Shown here piece by piece: positions 4,138-11,353 of a DNA stretch of 11,353 nucleotides. The notes under the pieces are model-generated. The model ran no database searches. It had not been told where the DNA came from and worked only from the letters and a program-made list of their open reading frames with translations. The DNA lies in assembly GCA_044374295.1 (NCBI GenBank), contig JBILOU010000063.1, positions 1 through 11,353 on the forward strand. Direction: 5' to 3'. Positions within the stretch are counted from its first letter, which is position 1, and each line of letters starts with the position of its first letter. Position numbers and translations under genes: made by a program. The DNA comes from CAIZGX01 sp044374295. GTDB lineage: Bacteria; Bacteroidota; Bacteroidia; Flavobacteriales_D; Sanyastnellaceae.

Positions 4138-6432
4138 ATGAGAAACGTCCGAATAGTACCGCCTGCAACACTTACAGGCATTCGCTTGAAACACCTCAAA
4201 GACGCAGCGTGCGGTGTGCCCGCTATTACTTCAACCTTTAAACACATTGCCGATGAAATGGGCATGATTAAAGGTTGGAAACTGCTTCAAAAATTAAATC
4301 AAAAAGACGGTATCGACTGCCCAGGCTGCGCTTGGCCAGATCCAACACATAGATCAAAGCTCGGAGAGTATTGCGAGAACGGTGCAAAGGCAATCGCCGA
4401 AGAAGCCACCGACAAACGTTGCACTCCCGATTTCTTCGCGCAACACACCGTGGAAGAAATGAGCGATTGGAGCGACTACATCATCGGGAAAAGCGGACGC
4501 ATAACAAACCCCATGTTCCTTGAAAAAGGAAGCAGTAAATACAAACCGGTTTCATGGGATTTTGCTTTAAGTCGCATCGCACAAGAACTCGACAATTGCG
4601 CAACACCCGACGAAGCGGTTTTCTATACTTCTGGAAGAACAGGCAACGAGGCCGCTTTTTTATATCAACTCTTCGTTCGGAAATTCGGAACCAATAACCT
4701 TCCCGATTGCAGCAACCTGTGTCATGAAAGTTCTGGAACCGCACTCATTGAATCGCTCGGTATAGGCAAAGGAACAGTGAAACTCGAAGACCTTCACATT
4801 GCAGATGCTATTTTGGTAATCGGACAAAACCCTGGGACCAATCATCCGCGTATGATGGCAGCGCTTTCCAAATGCAAAGCAAACGGAGGAAAGATCATAC
4901 ACATCAATCCACTTCCAGAAGTGGGAACAACGAAGTTCATCGATCCACAAAGCCCCATCGAAATTCTAAAAGGAGGAACGCAACTCGCCGATCATTTTTT
5001 GCAAGTGCGTGTAGGCGGAGATCATGCCTTATTCAAAATGATCGGACATTACCTGAAGACGCTTGAACAAGAAGTAGGAGGGGTGCTCGATCAGAAATTC
5101 GTTGAAGAAAAAACAGAAGGATTCATCAATTATTGGAACAGCCTCGAAGAAGTGAACCTCGATGAATGCGCTGAAATCAGCGGCATTTCAAAAGCGCAAG
5201 CTTTCGAAGTGGCTGAACTCATTTCAAAAAAGAAAAATATTATTTCATGTTGGGCCATGGGTCTTACCCAGCAGAAAAAGGCAGTAGCCATTATTCAAGA
5301 ACTGGTAAATATTCACTTGGTTTTAGGTGCGGTCGGAAAACCAGGTGCGGGACTTTGCCCGGTGCGTGGACACTCTAACGTGCAAGGAGATAGAACCATG
5401 GGCATTAATGAAAAGCCGCGCGAACCATTCCTTCTCGCACTAGACAAACGCTACAACTTCACTGCACCGAGAGAACACGGGTTCGACGCGGTAGAGGCCA
5501 TTGAAGCCATGTCTAAAAAACAAGTCAGAATCTTCATTGGCCTAGGTGGAAACTTCGTTTCAGCAACACCCGACAGCGTCTTCACCGGTAAAGCCATGCA
5601 GCAAGTGCCGCTTACCGTGCACATCTCTACCAAACTCAACCGCTCACACTTGGTAACCGGCGAAGAGGCACTCATACTTCCGTGCCTAGGAAGAACGGAA
5701 ATAGATTTGCAAGAAGGCGGAGAACAATTCGTGACCGTTGAAAATTCCATGGGAATCGTGCATCGCTCACGCGGAAGCGTTACCCCAGCCTCAGAACTGT
5801 GCATGAGCGAGCCTGCAATCGTTTGCGAAATCGGAAACGCTTGCAAGAAGACATCCGATCTGCCTTGGAAAAAGTGGAGAGGCAATTACGATTTCATTCG
5901 TGAAGAAATTGAAGCCACCATTCCAGGTTTCGATAACTACAACAAGCGTGTTCGTGACGCCGACGGTTTCTATCTTCCAAACGGTCCGCGCGAAGGCAAG
6001 TTCACAACTCCTTCAGGAAAGGCACAGTTCAGAACAGAGCCACTTCAACACATAGAAATTCCAACCGGACATTACGTCTTAATGACCATTCGCACACACG
6101 ATCAGTTCAACACAACGGTATACGGACTTGACGATCGTTACCGCGGAGTAGAGAACGAGCGTCGCGTGTTAATGATGAACGAAGAAGATATTCTTGCTGC
6201 CGGATTTCAACCCAAAGAGTTAGTGAATATTATTTCAGTGCATGAAGGAGTAGAACGTAAGGCTATCAAGTTTCACGTCGTTCCGTACGATATTCCCAAA
6301 GGTTGCGCAGGGACTTATTTCCCAGAAACGAATTGCTTGGTTCCCTTGCACCACACGGCTGAGCGAAGCAATACGCCAATCAGTAAATTCTTAATAGTTC
6401 GTTTCGAAAAATACAACGGAGAGGAAGGATGA
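4138..6432 (+). CDS. FdhF/YdeP-family molybdopterin oxidoreductase
   Basis: This 764-residue protein has the usual length of the YdeP-like branch of the formate dehydrogenase alpha-subunit superfamily (E. coli YdeP is about 760). It should be cytoplasmic: no signal peptide or Tat motif is present. The N-terminal motif DCPGCAWPDP...EYCENGAKA (Cys61, Cys64, Cys79) is the family's signature and may hold an iron-sulfur cluster, although the classical four-Cys spacing of FdhF is absent. LPDCSNLCHESSGTAL places Cys195-His196 where FdhF has its Mo-binding selenocysteine. GQNPGTNHPRMM and PVRGHSNVQGDRTMG are pterin-binding segments. A C-terminal dinucleotide-binding domain starts near residue 645 (HYVLMTIRTHDQFNT). 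The substrate is not known for this branch; formate is unproven. It overlaps plsC by ATGA. No electron-transfer subunit, fdhD or cofactor gene is nearby. Confidence 0.9.
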   Translation: MRNVRIVPPATLTGIRLKHLKDAACGVPAITSTFKHIADEMGMIKGWKLLQKLNQKDGIDCPGCAWPDPTHRSKLGEYCENGAKAIAEEATDKRCTPDFFAQHTVEEMSDWSDYIIGKSGRITNPMFLEKGSSKYKPVSWDFALSRIAQELDNCATPDEAVFYTSGRTGNEAAFLYQLFVRKFGTNNLPDCSNLCHESSGTALIESLGIGKGTVKLEDLHIADAILVIGQNPGTNHPRMMAALSKCKANGGKIIHINPLPEVGTTKFIDPQSPIEILKGGTQLADHFLQVRVGGDHALFKMIGHYLKTLEQEVGGVLDQKFVEEKTEGFINYWNSLEEVNLDECAEISGISKAQAFEVAELISKKKNIISCWAMGLTQQKKAVAIIQELVNIHLVLGAVGKPGAGLCPVRGHSNVQGDRTMGINEKPREPFLLALDKRYNFTAPREHGFDAVEAIEAMSKKQVRIFIGLGGNFVSATPDSVFTGKAMQQVPLTVHISTKLNRSHLVTGEEALILPCLGRTEIDLQEGGEQFVTVENSMGIVHRSRGSVTPASELCMSEPAIVCEIGNACKKTSDLPWKKWRGNYDFIREEIEATIPGFDNYNKRVRDADGFYLPNGPREGKFTTPSGKAQFRTEPLQHIEIPTGHYVLMTIRTHDQFNTTVYGLDDRYRGVENERRVLMMNEEDILAAGFQPKELVNIISVHEGVERKAIKFHVVPYDIPKGCAGTYFPETNCLVPLHHTAERSNTPISKFLIVRFEKYNGEEG

Positions 6433-7154
6433 TTTCAAAAGTTTTGTGGTTTCCAATTAATATCCTTCAACTTTTATTGTTGTTGGTGTGGACTGTTTTC
6501 TGCGGGATCTTCGGAATGGTCTTCGCATTAGTAACCAACCCAACGTATTCGCACAGAATAATGGGATATTACATTTTTTCACCCGTGATTCTTGCTATTT
6601 CAATGGTGCGAGTAAAGGCGAAAGGAGTAGATAATGTTCTTGACGAACCCGCGATTTATGCCGCGAATCACGCGTCACAATTAGACATTCCAATCATCTG
6701 TACACGTGTGAATAGACCACTTTTTTTTATTGGGAAAATTGAATTGAAAAAGATTCCTATCTTAAGTCAGTACATGAAAATCGTGGGAATGATTTTCGTC
6801 GACCGAAAGAATCGCGAACGCGCCATGGCGAGCATGCGCACTGCTATTCAAGACATTCAAGGAGGAAAAAGCATTGCCGCTTTTCCGGAAGGAACACGCA
6901 CGAAAACAGGAGAACTCTTGCCTTTCAAAAAGGGTGTCTTCACCATTGCGAAAGAGGGGAGAATCCCCATCGTTCCCATTGCTGTAATTGGAAGCGCAAA
7001 GGCGCTCGCTAGCGGAAGTTTTTTTCTTCGTCCTGCTACTGTTGAACTAAGAATCTTACCCGCTTTGAAGGGCGATGATTTTTTCAATATGAGCATTGAA
7101 GAAATGGCGAACCACACGCGCTCGCTTATTCAACAAGAAATAGAAAAAGGTTAG
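6429..7154 (+). CDS. plsC: 1-acyl-sn-glycerol-3-phosphate acyltransferase (PlsC family)
   Basis: This 241-residue protein transfers an acyl chain to lysophosphatidic acid to make phosphatidic acid in membrane phospholipid synthesis. A long hydrophobic stretch at residues 5-35, with more hydrophobic residues at about 46-60, anchors it in the inner membrane. Acyltransferase motifs appear in order: N80-H81-ASQL-D86 (the HX4D catalytic pair), FIGKIELKKIP (100-110), FPEGTR (152-157, glycerophosphate binding) and VPIAVIGS (182-189). The start ATG overlaps the oxidoreductase stop codon (ATGA) and is preceded by GAGAGGAAGG, a good Shine-Dalgarno site, so the two are translationally coupled. It converges on tamL with a 4-bp stop overlap. 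Several Bacteroidota carry more than one PlsC homologue, so this may be an accessory paralogue with another acyl acceptor. Confidence 0.9.
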   Translation: MISKVLWFPINILQLLLLLVWTVFCGIFGMVFALVTNPTYSHRIMGYYIFSPVILAISMVRVKAKGVDNVLDEPAIYAANHASQLDIPIICTRVNRPLFFIGKIELKKIPILSQYMKIVGMIFVDRKNRERAMASMRTAIQDIQGGKSIAAFPEGTRTKTGELLPFKKGVFTIAKEGRIPIVPIAVIGSAKALASGSFFLRPATVELRILPALKGDDFFNMSIEEMANHTRSLIQQEIEKG

Positions 7155-9724
7155 AAAGGAAATCCCAATCCCAAGTTCAAGACAGGTTGCAGTTTGAATG
7201 TGCTAGGAGTATTATTCACGTTGGAAAGAAACGCATTGTACTCGTCTTTTCCTTGCCATAACCATTTTTCTCCGTCGATTTTCAAGGGATCTCTCAACGG
7301 AATTCCTACATCCATTCGAACAATAAAAAAGTCGAAATCTAAACGTAGTCCCGCCCCTGTACCAACAGCGAACTCCTTTAAAAACCTGCTCTTATTGAAC
7401 TCTGCACCGGGACGGCTATTGTCTACATTCGCTAACCAAATGTTTCCAGCGTCTACGAAAAATGCCGCTTGAAACATGTGTGTAATCTTAAAGCGATACT
7501 CCGCATTGAATTCCAATTTAATGTCTCCAATGTTATTGAACGAACGCACCACAGTGGTGTCTCTGAAAGTTCCAGGTCCAAGCGTTCGTGCTTGCCATGC
7601 GCGCAATCCGTTCGCACCACCGCTGAAATAACTTTTTTCGAACGGGAGTGAAGAAAGGTTTTTAAGCGGAATACCAACCCCAACAAATGCCCGAAAGGCA
7701 AACTTGTTTCGATCGTCGGATTGCGTGTAGTATCGAACATCGTGATCAGACTTCACGTATTGCGCAAAGCGAATGTTATTGATTTCATAACTACCTAAAG
7801 AGTCAGTTGAAACATTAGGTAGACGCTGATAAATCGCGCGAAGCAAGTTTCCAGCACCTTCAAGAATGTTTCCGCGGTAATAGAATGAACGTGGCTGATT
7901 GCCGTCTTTCTGGGTGTTTACAGTGTATCCCAAGCGTGAAGCTAAAATCAAATGATCTTGATAACTGTTCGCCAAATAACTATCGTTCAAAGAACCTAAC
8001 CATTGATCAAATGCAACAGAGCGATCAATTTTAATCAAGCTCAATTCAGCCCACTGAATATCGAACGAAGAAACTGTTTCCGGATTTTCAATGAAAGTCC
8101 ACCCGAAACTTACTTGCGAAAGTGTTCGCGTATAATCGGGTCTGCGCTGGTAGTTCAACCCAGCATGCAGCGTGCTTTTTGGGTCATTGCTTCGACTGGT
8201 TTTCGCTAAGTCACGTGGAAACAAGCGAGGCAATATTAAATTCAATTCAGGTCCAATTTCAAACGTATTCAATTGAAAAGCACGTTGCACAATTTGATCG
8301 CCCGTGTTCGTTGAAGCGGATGCGCCTCCCAATAATTGCGAAGCCTCAGCTCCGACAACGGTCTTGAATTCAAACGACTCTGCTCCACGGAAAACATTGC
8401 GATGCTTGTAGATGAAGTTGCCGTAGATACCCATGTTACCCGCTCTGTTGGTCACACGTGGGTCAAAGCTTAAGGCTTGTTTCTTATTCGGTGCCAAGAG
8501 CACTTTGACGTCTAATAGCGCCTGTCCGGTCTTCGCGTCGTTTCGTGGTGTAAGTTGAATGTTTACTGTTTTGAATACCCCCAATTGCGTGAAGCGCTTG
8601 TATGTCTCATCGAGATAACGTTGCTGATAAAGCTGTGTTTCCTTCACCTCAACGCGTCTATCAAGAATAACAGGTTTCACGCACGATAAGCCAACACTGT
8701 ATATGTCTAGGCCTTTGTACTCAATGGTATCCGTCGGAGTTTCATTTGGATTTAATGGGTCGAAAGAGGTGTTGAATGAAATATTTCCAATATAAAATTT
8801 ACGATGAGGCAATGTTTTTCCAGTGAAGTTTCCGTAGCCATCTAGCGCCTTTTGATTCAACACGGTAAGCTTCACATTCACTTCTTTCGGAGAAGTCACT
8901 GTGTCTAATTGATAGACGATGTAATCTGGAATAAATTCGTAGAACCCTTCATTGGATAGCTTTAGCGTGATACGTCCTCTTTCTGCATCGAGATTGTCAA
9001 CGCGAAAGCGCTCGCCCGATTTCACCAAGCAGTTTTCTTTGAGCTTGGGAATTTGCTTTAGAATATTCGGGTCTTCTGTTGACCACTCCACATTTTTTAT
9101 CGTGTACAAATCTTTCAACTCGACGTGATAAATCACATTACTCTTTTTGCCTTCTTTCCAGAATAAACTTTTTTCAGTATTTAGTTGCCATTCGCCACGA
9201 ACTTCTGCATTGAAGTAACCGTTCTTCCGCAAATAGATTTCCATTTGTCTGGCTCCTTTGTTTACCAACGATGTGTCGAGTAGAACAGGGGGTTCACCCA
9301 CGGTATAGGCTAACCAAGGCCATAAACCGTTGCATTTCTTCGGGTCTTTGTGTCTTTTGTTTTTGCGAGTCTCTTTGTCGTAACGTTTCTTATTTATTCT
9401 CGCGCAACGCTTATCAATGCGCAATTGAGATCGCTCTAAAAATTTCCTCGGAACGAAGGTATTCAAACGCATATTCAATCGAAACATTAAGGTCTTTCGA
9501 TTGGGCTTAAGCTTGGTCAAATACAAGAGCTCATCTGCGCTTACATCTGTGACCGTGAGTAAATCGTTTTTGTGCTCAATGAAATCGACTTTGTGATCTT
9601 CGAAATAAATCTCTCCTTCACCTAAGTTGTTTTGAATGGTGCACGAAGAATAAGCCATAGCAATTATTCCACAAATGAGTATTTGTGAGAATCGGCTTTT
9701 CTGAAAAATCTTCTTTTGCATCAT
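7151..9724 (-). CDS. tamL: Translocation and assembly module lipoprotein TamL (BamA/TamA family)
   Basis: This 857-residue outer membrane protein belongs to the Omp85 superfamily. A hydrophobic signal segment (about 13-26) ends in AYSSC with Cys28, a lipobox, which marks the Bacteroidota lipoprotein form (TamL) rather than BamA. POTRA-like periplasmic repeats occupy roughly residues 45-330. The C-terminal half is the beta barrel: GGANGLRAWQARTLGPGT near 702-719 is the substitute for the L6 VRGY/F loop, GTGAGLRLDFDFFIVRMDVG near 788-806 is highly typical, and the chain ends in Phe (GLGFPF). It is thought to work with TamB in moving lipids or proteins to the outer membrane. No tamB lies next to it here. 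Two adjacent ATGs (9722 and 9719) are possible starts. Only 41 bp separate it from the divergent methyltransferase gene. Confidence 0.87.
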   Translation of the reverse strand: MMQKKIFQKSRFSQILICGIIAMAYSSCTIQNNLGEGEIYFEDHKVDFIEHKNDLLTVTDVSADELLYLTKLKPNRKTLMFRLNMRLNTFVPRKFLERSQLRIDKRCARINKKRYDKETRKNKRHKDPKKCNGLWPWLAYTVGEPPVLLDTSLVNKGARQMEIYLRKNGYFNAEVRGEWQLNTEKSLFWKEGKKSNVIYHVELKDLYTIKNVEWSTEDPNILKQIPKLKENCLVKSGERFRVDNLDAERGRITLKLSNEGFYEFIPDYIVYQLDTVTSPKEVNVKLTVLNQKALDGYGNFTGKTLPHRKFYIGNISFNTSFDPLNPNETPTDTIEYKGLDIYSVGLSCVKPVILDRRVEVKETQLYQQRYLDETYKRFTQLGVFKTVNIQLTPRNDAKTGQALLDVKVLLAPNKKQALSFDPRVTNRAGNMGIYGNFIYKHRNVFRGAESFEFKTVVGAEASQLLGGASASTNTGDQIVQRAFQLNTFEIGPELNLILPRLFPRDLAKTSRSNDPKSTLHAGLNYQRRPDYTRTLSQVSFGWTFIENPETVSSFDIQWAELSLIKIDRSVAFDQWLGSLNDSYLANSYQDHLILASRLGYTVNTQKDGNQPRSFYYRGNILEGAGNLLRAIYQRLPNVSTDSLGSYEINNIRFAQYVKSDHDVRYYTQSDDRNKFAFRAFVGVGIPLKNLSSLPFEKSYFSGGANGLRAWQARTLGPGTFRDTTVVRSFNNIGDIKLEFNAEYRFKITHMFQAAFFVDAGNIWLANVDNSRPGAEFNKSRFLKEFAVGTGAGLRLDFDFFIVRMDVGIPLRDPLKIDGEKWLWQGKDEYNAFLSNVNNTPSTFKLQPVLNLGLGFPF

Positions 9725-9765
9725 TTCTACAAATATCTATCGCATCTTTGTATAAATAAAATTTA

Positions 9766-10494
9766 ATGTCCATTTCCAAGAACGAAATCAAGCTAATTCG
9801 CTCGTTGCAACAGAAGAAGTTCAGAATGCAAGAGCAATTGTTCGTTGTGGAAGGAAGAAAGGCAGTGGAAGAAGCTTTGGGCTTTGAGTCGAGTGTTGTA
9901 AAAGCCTTTACTTCAGACGAAGATTTTTCAGTGAAGTTTCAAGTTCCGCTTATTCATGAGCGTGACATGGAACAAATCTCAAGTTTGACTCAACCTCCCG
10001 GATATTTGGCTGTCTTGAAACAGAAAAACACCGCCTTGCATAGCATTGAAGGAAAAACGTTTTGTGTTGCAAATGCTATTTCAGATCCAGGGAATTTAGG
10101 CACGCTCATTCGCACGTGTGAATGGTTTGGAGTTGATGCTTTGCTGCTCGACGATCAGTGCGTAGATGTATACAATCCGAAAGTAGTTCAAGCCACTATG
10201 GGAAGTGTTTTGCGTTTGCCTTTTGCTTCTGCAACTTCCGATGAACTCATTGAATATTTTAGGTTGAAGGAAATTCCGCTGCTAGCAGCAGATCTGAATG
10301 GAACGCCAATTCAATCCTTCAAAGCACCTGAAAAATGGGCACTGGTAGTTGGAAGTGAAAGTCACGGAGTTTCAGAACAGTTTGTTGAAGCGTCTGCCAC
10401 ACGATTAACCATTCCTTCTATGGGAAGCGCGGAAAGCCTAAATGCATCCATTGCAGGAGGCATCGCTATTTTTCAATTGAAAGTAAACGCGTAA
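9766..10494 (+). CDS. SpoU/TrmH-family RNA 2'-O-methyltransferase
   Basis: This 242-residue SPOUT enzyme methylates a ribose 2'-OH in rRNA or tRNA using S-adenosylmethionine. An N-terminal substrate-binding domain covers about residues 5-90, with the characteristic FVVEGRKAVEEAL. The knotted SpoU domain covers about 98-238 and shows all three motifs: NAISDPGNLGTLIRTCEWFG (103-122), VVGSESHGVS (194-203) and IPSMGSAESLNASIAGGIAIF (216-236), whose SLN-S segment is part of the cofactor knot. The domain order resembles RlmB and TsnR, but the exact target nucleotide cannot be read from the sequence. It is divergent from tamL, a pairing seen in other Bacteroidota. A weak -7-like CATCTTTG lies at 9743-9750. 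Its TAA directly abuts the stop codon of the convergent DUF4340 gene. Confidence 0.9.
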   Translation: MSISKNEIKLIRSLQQKKFRMQEQLFVVEGRKAVEEALGFESSVVKAFTSDEDFSVKFQVPLIHERDMEQISSLTQPPGYLAVLKQKNTALHSIEGKTFCVANAISDPGNLGTLIRTCEWFGVDALLLDDQCVDVYNPKVVQATMGSVLRLPFASATSDELIEYFRLKEIPLLAADLNGTPIQSFKAPEKWALVVGSESHGVSEQFVEASATRLTIPSMGSAESLNASIAGGIAIFQLKVNA

Positions 10495-11353
10495 TTATCT
10501 TCCGTAGAATCCTGCTGGCTGAAGCAACGCTTCAAAAACAAAGAACTGCGCCAATCCCAATTCATTAGCATCTGTCTTCGCCCAGAAATATTCAGGGTCG
10601 AAAGGAGTGAGTTGTCCGGTTGCGTCAGGAGTCATTTGCTTCGCCTTCTTCAAATACAGACTTAACGAAGTGATGCTTCCTGCATTGTTTTTCACACGCA
10701 TTACAAAAGTTGGCGCAATGTTTTTAATGGAATCTTCCGCTTCAGGTTTGAGCAGCGTATTGTAAGATTCTAGACTCACTCTGTGCATGCGTTTGAAGAA
10801 ATCGAAGGCACGAGCAGTGTCAAGTTGAGCGAATGGCGTAAGCACGCCGTTCAAGTATCGCTCGAATTTCAATTTGTTATTTCCTAAGTAGGATAATTTG
10901 AAACTACTTCCTGGATCGGTCATGTGCAGCACTTCAACTTCTGCAATGTCGTTATTCGGATAGTTGAATACTTCGGTGCTTCTCCATTCCATTTCTTCAA
11001 TGAAGAAACGCGGGTTTAAAAATCCTGTGAATCCTTCAATGTGGGTAATGTATGGTTCTTCGCTTCTGCCGTCTTCAGGGGTTTCCAACAACATAATAGT
11101 ACCCATGTGGTCTTGCGTATTCGGTCCAACGAAATAGGTTTTTATCAGTTCATTGTTCTTGCCATAGATCTTCACTTCTTTCGCTGAAGTGGCCATAACA
11201 CTCATCATGTTATCGCGCATCTTCGTTGGAACATTTCCTCTTACACGAATGTCATGGAAACACTCGAGCAAAAGTTTTATCACGTCTTTTCGCGCGTTGT
11301 ATTTTTTATTGATGGTCCAATCTTTCGATCCAGACTTGCGTTCAAGCAAAGCC
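10495..11353 (-). CDS. DUF4340 domain-containing protein, 5' end outside the window
   Basis: The visible 286 codons are the C-terminal part. The reading frame is open to the right edge, where Ala-Leu precedes LERKSGSKDW, so a TTG near 11349 should not be taken as the real start. The sequence matches the Bacteroidota DUF4340 family: SKDWTINKKYNARKDVIKLLL, then IYGKNNELIKTYFVGPNTQD and GTIMLLE, then FTGFLNPRFFIEEMEWRSTEVF. Family members usually begin with one N-terminal membrane helix, so the protein is probably membrane-anchored with this part outside the cytoplasm, but that end is not seen. The function is unknown; related domains occur with gliding/ABC-transport-associated proteins in some bacteria. 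It stops immediately next to the methyltransferase stop codon, with no terminator between. Confidence 0.85.
   Translation of the reverse strand, partial: ALLERKSGSKDWTINKKYNARKDVIKLLLECFHDIRVRGNVPTKMRDNMMSVMATSAKEVKIYGKNNELIKTYFVGPNTQDHMGTIMLLETPEDGRSEEPYITHIEGFTGFLNPRFFIEEMEWRSTEVFNYPNNDIAEVEVLHMTDPGSSFKLSYLGNNKLKFERYLNGVLTPFAQLDTARAFDFFKRMHRVSLESYNTLLKPEAEDSIKNIAPTFVMRVKNNAGSITSLSLYLKKAKQMTPDATGQLTPFDPEYFWAKTDANELGLAQFFVFEALLQPAGFYGR

Noticed and set aside
5451..5885. Minus-strand 144-codon reading frame
   Set aside because: It lies wholly antisense to the conserved molybdopterin oxidoreductase and shows no protein-like domain.
7453..7740. Minus-strand 95-codon reading frame inside tamL
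   Set aside because: Out-of-frame shadow within the tamL barrel region; the tamL frame is intact through it.
7151..9724. BamA rather than TamL
   Set aside because: The lipobox at Cys28 and the LRAW-type L6 motif fit the Bacteroidota lipoprotein TamL. BamA has a normal signal peptide and five clear POTRA domains.
11347..11349. TTG start for the DUF4340 gene
   Set aside because: The frame continues to the window edge, and the family has an N-terminal segment before this point, so the gene is cut by the window.

Overview
The window looks like chromosomal DNA of a Bacteroidota bacterium, most likely in or near Flavobacteriales. The evidence is a secreted LamG protein with a type IX secretion (T9SS) C-terminal sorting domain, a lipoprotein-type BamA/TamA protein (TamL), an ORF6N protein, a DUF4340 protein, few clear Shine-Dalgarno sites, and promoters of the Bacteroidota type (TAnnTTTG at -7, TTG at -33). 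The lineage is an inference; no rRNA or tRNA gene is present.

Layout. Positions 1-4130 are an accessory, repeat-rich stretch. It holds an orphan HigA-type antitoxin/regulator (minus), a small XRE regulator (minus), a divergent secreted LamG/T9SS protein (plus), and an ORF6N DNA-binding protein with a phospholipase D-like C-terminus (minus). Positions 4138-11353 are a compact set of ordinary genes. These are a FdhF/YdeP-type molybdopterin oxidoreductase coupled by ATGA overlap to a PlsC acyltransferase (plus), TamL (minus), a SpoU/TrmH RNA 2'-O-methyltransferase (plus), and a DUF4340 protein cut off by the right edge (minus). The convergent genes in this half meet with overlapping or adjacent stop codons and no terminator. 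The accessory half has long structured gaps.

The most unusual content is a family of mini-hairpin arrays at 60-207, 686-756, 2866-3043 and 3949-4117. About 32 perfect hairpins have 3-7 bp stems and almost always 3-nt loops, mostly GNA on one strand. They are strung together by short constant spacers (TG/CA in three arrays, GAAT or GGAAT in the first). Stem sequences vary from hairpin to hairpin but stay self-complementary. Where two arrays share a homologous block, every difference I found lies in a loop. Several arrays reverse polarity in the middle. The stop codons of all three minus-strand accessory genes fall inside or at the edge of an array, so the arrays form their 3' ends. A fourth array runs into the promoter of the oxidoreductase gene. 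I recognise no named element with this architecture.

Regulation visible in the sequence: an 18-bp perfect palindrome between the XRE gene and the LamG gene, probably an autoregulatory operator that may also control the surface protein; three alternating half-sites upstream of the HigA gene; and two good promoters (ORF6N, oxidoreductase) so close to their ATG codons that the mRNAs would be leaderless or nearly so. A strong terminator follows the LamG gene inside a 125-bp inverted-repeat unit.
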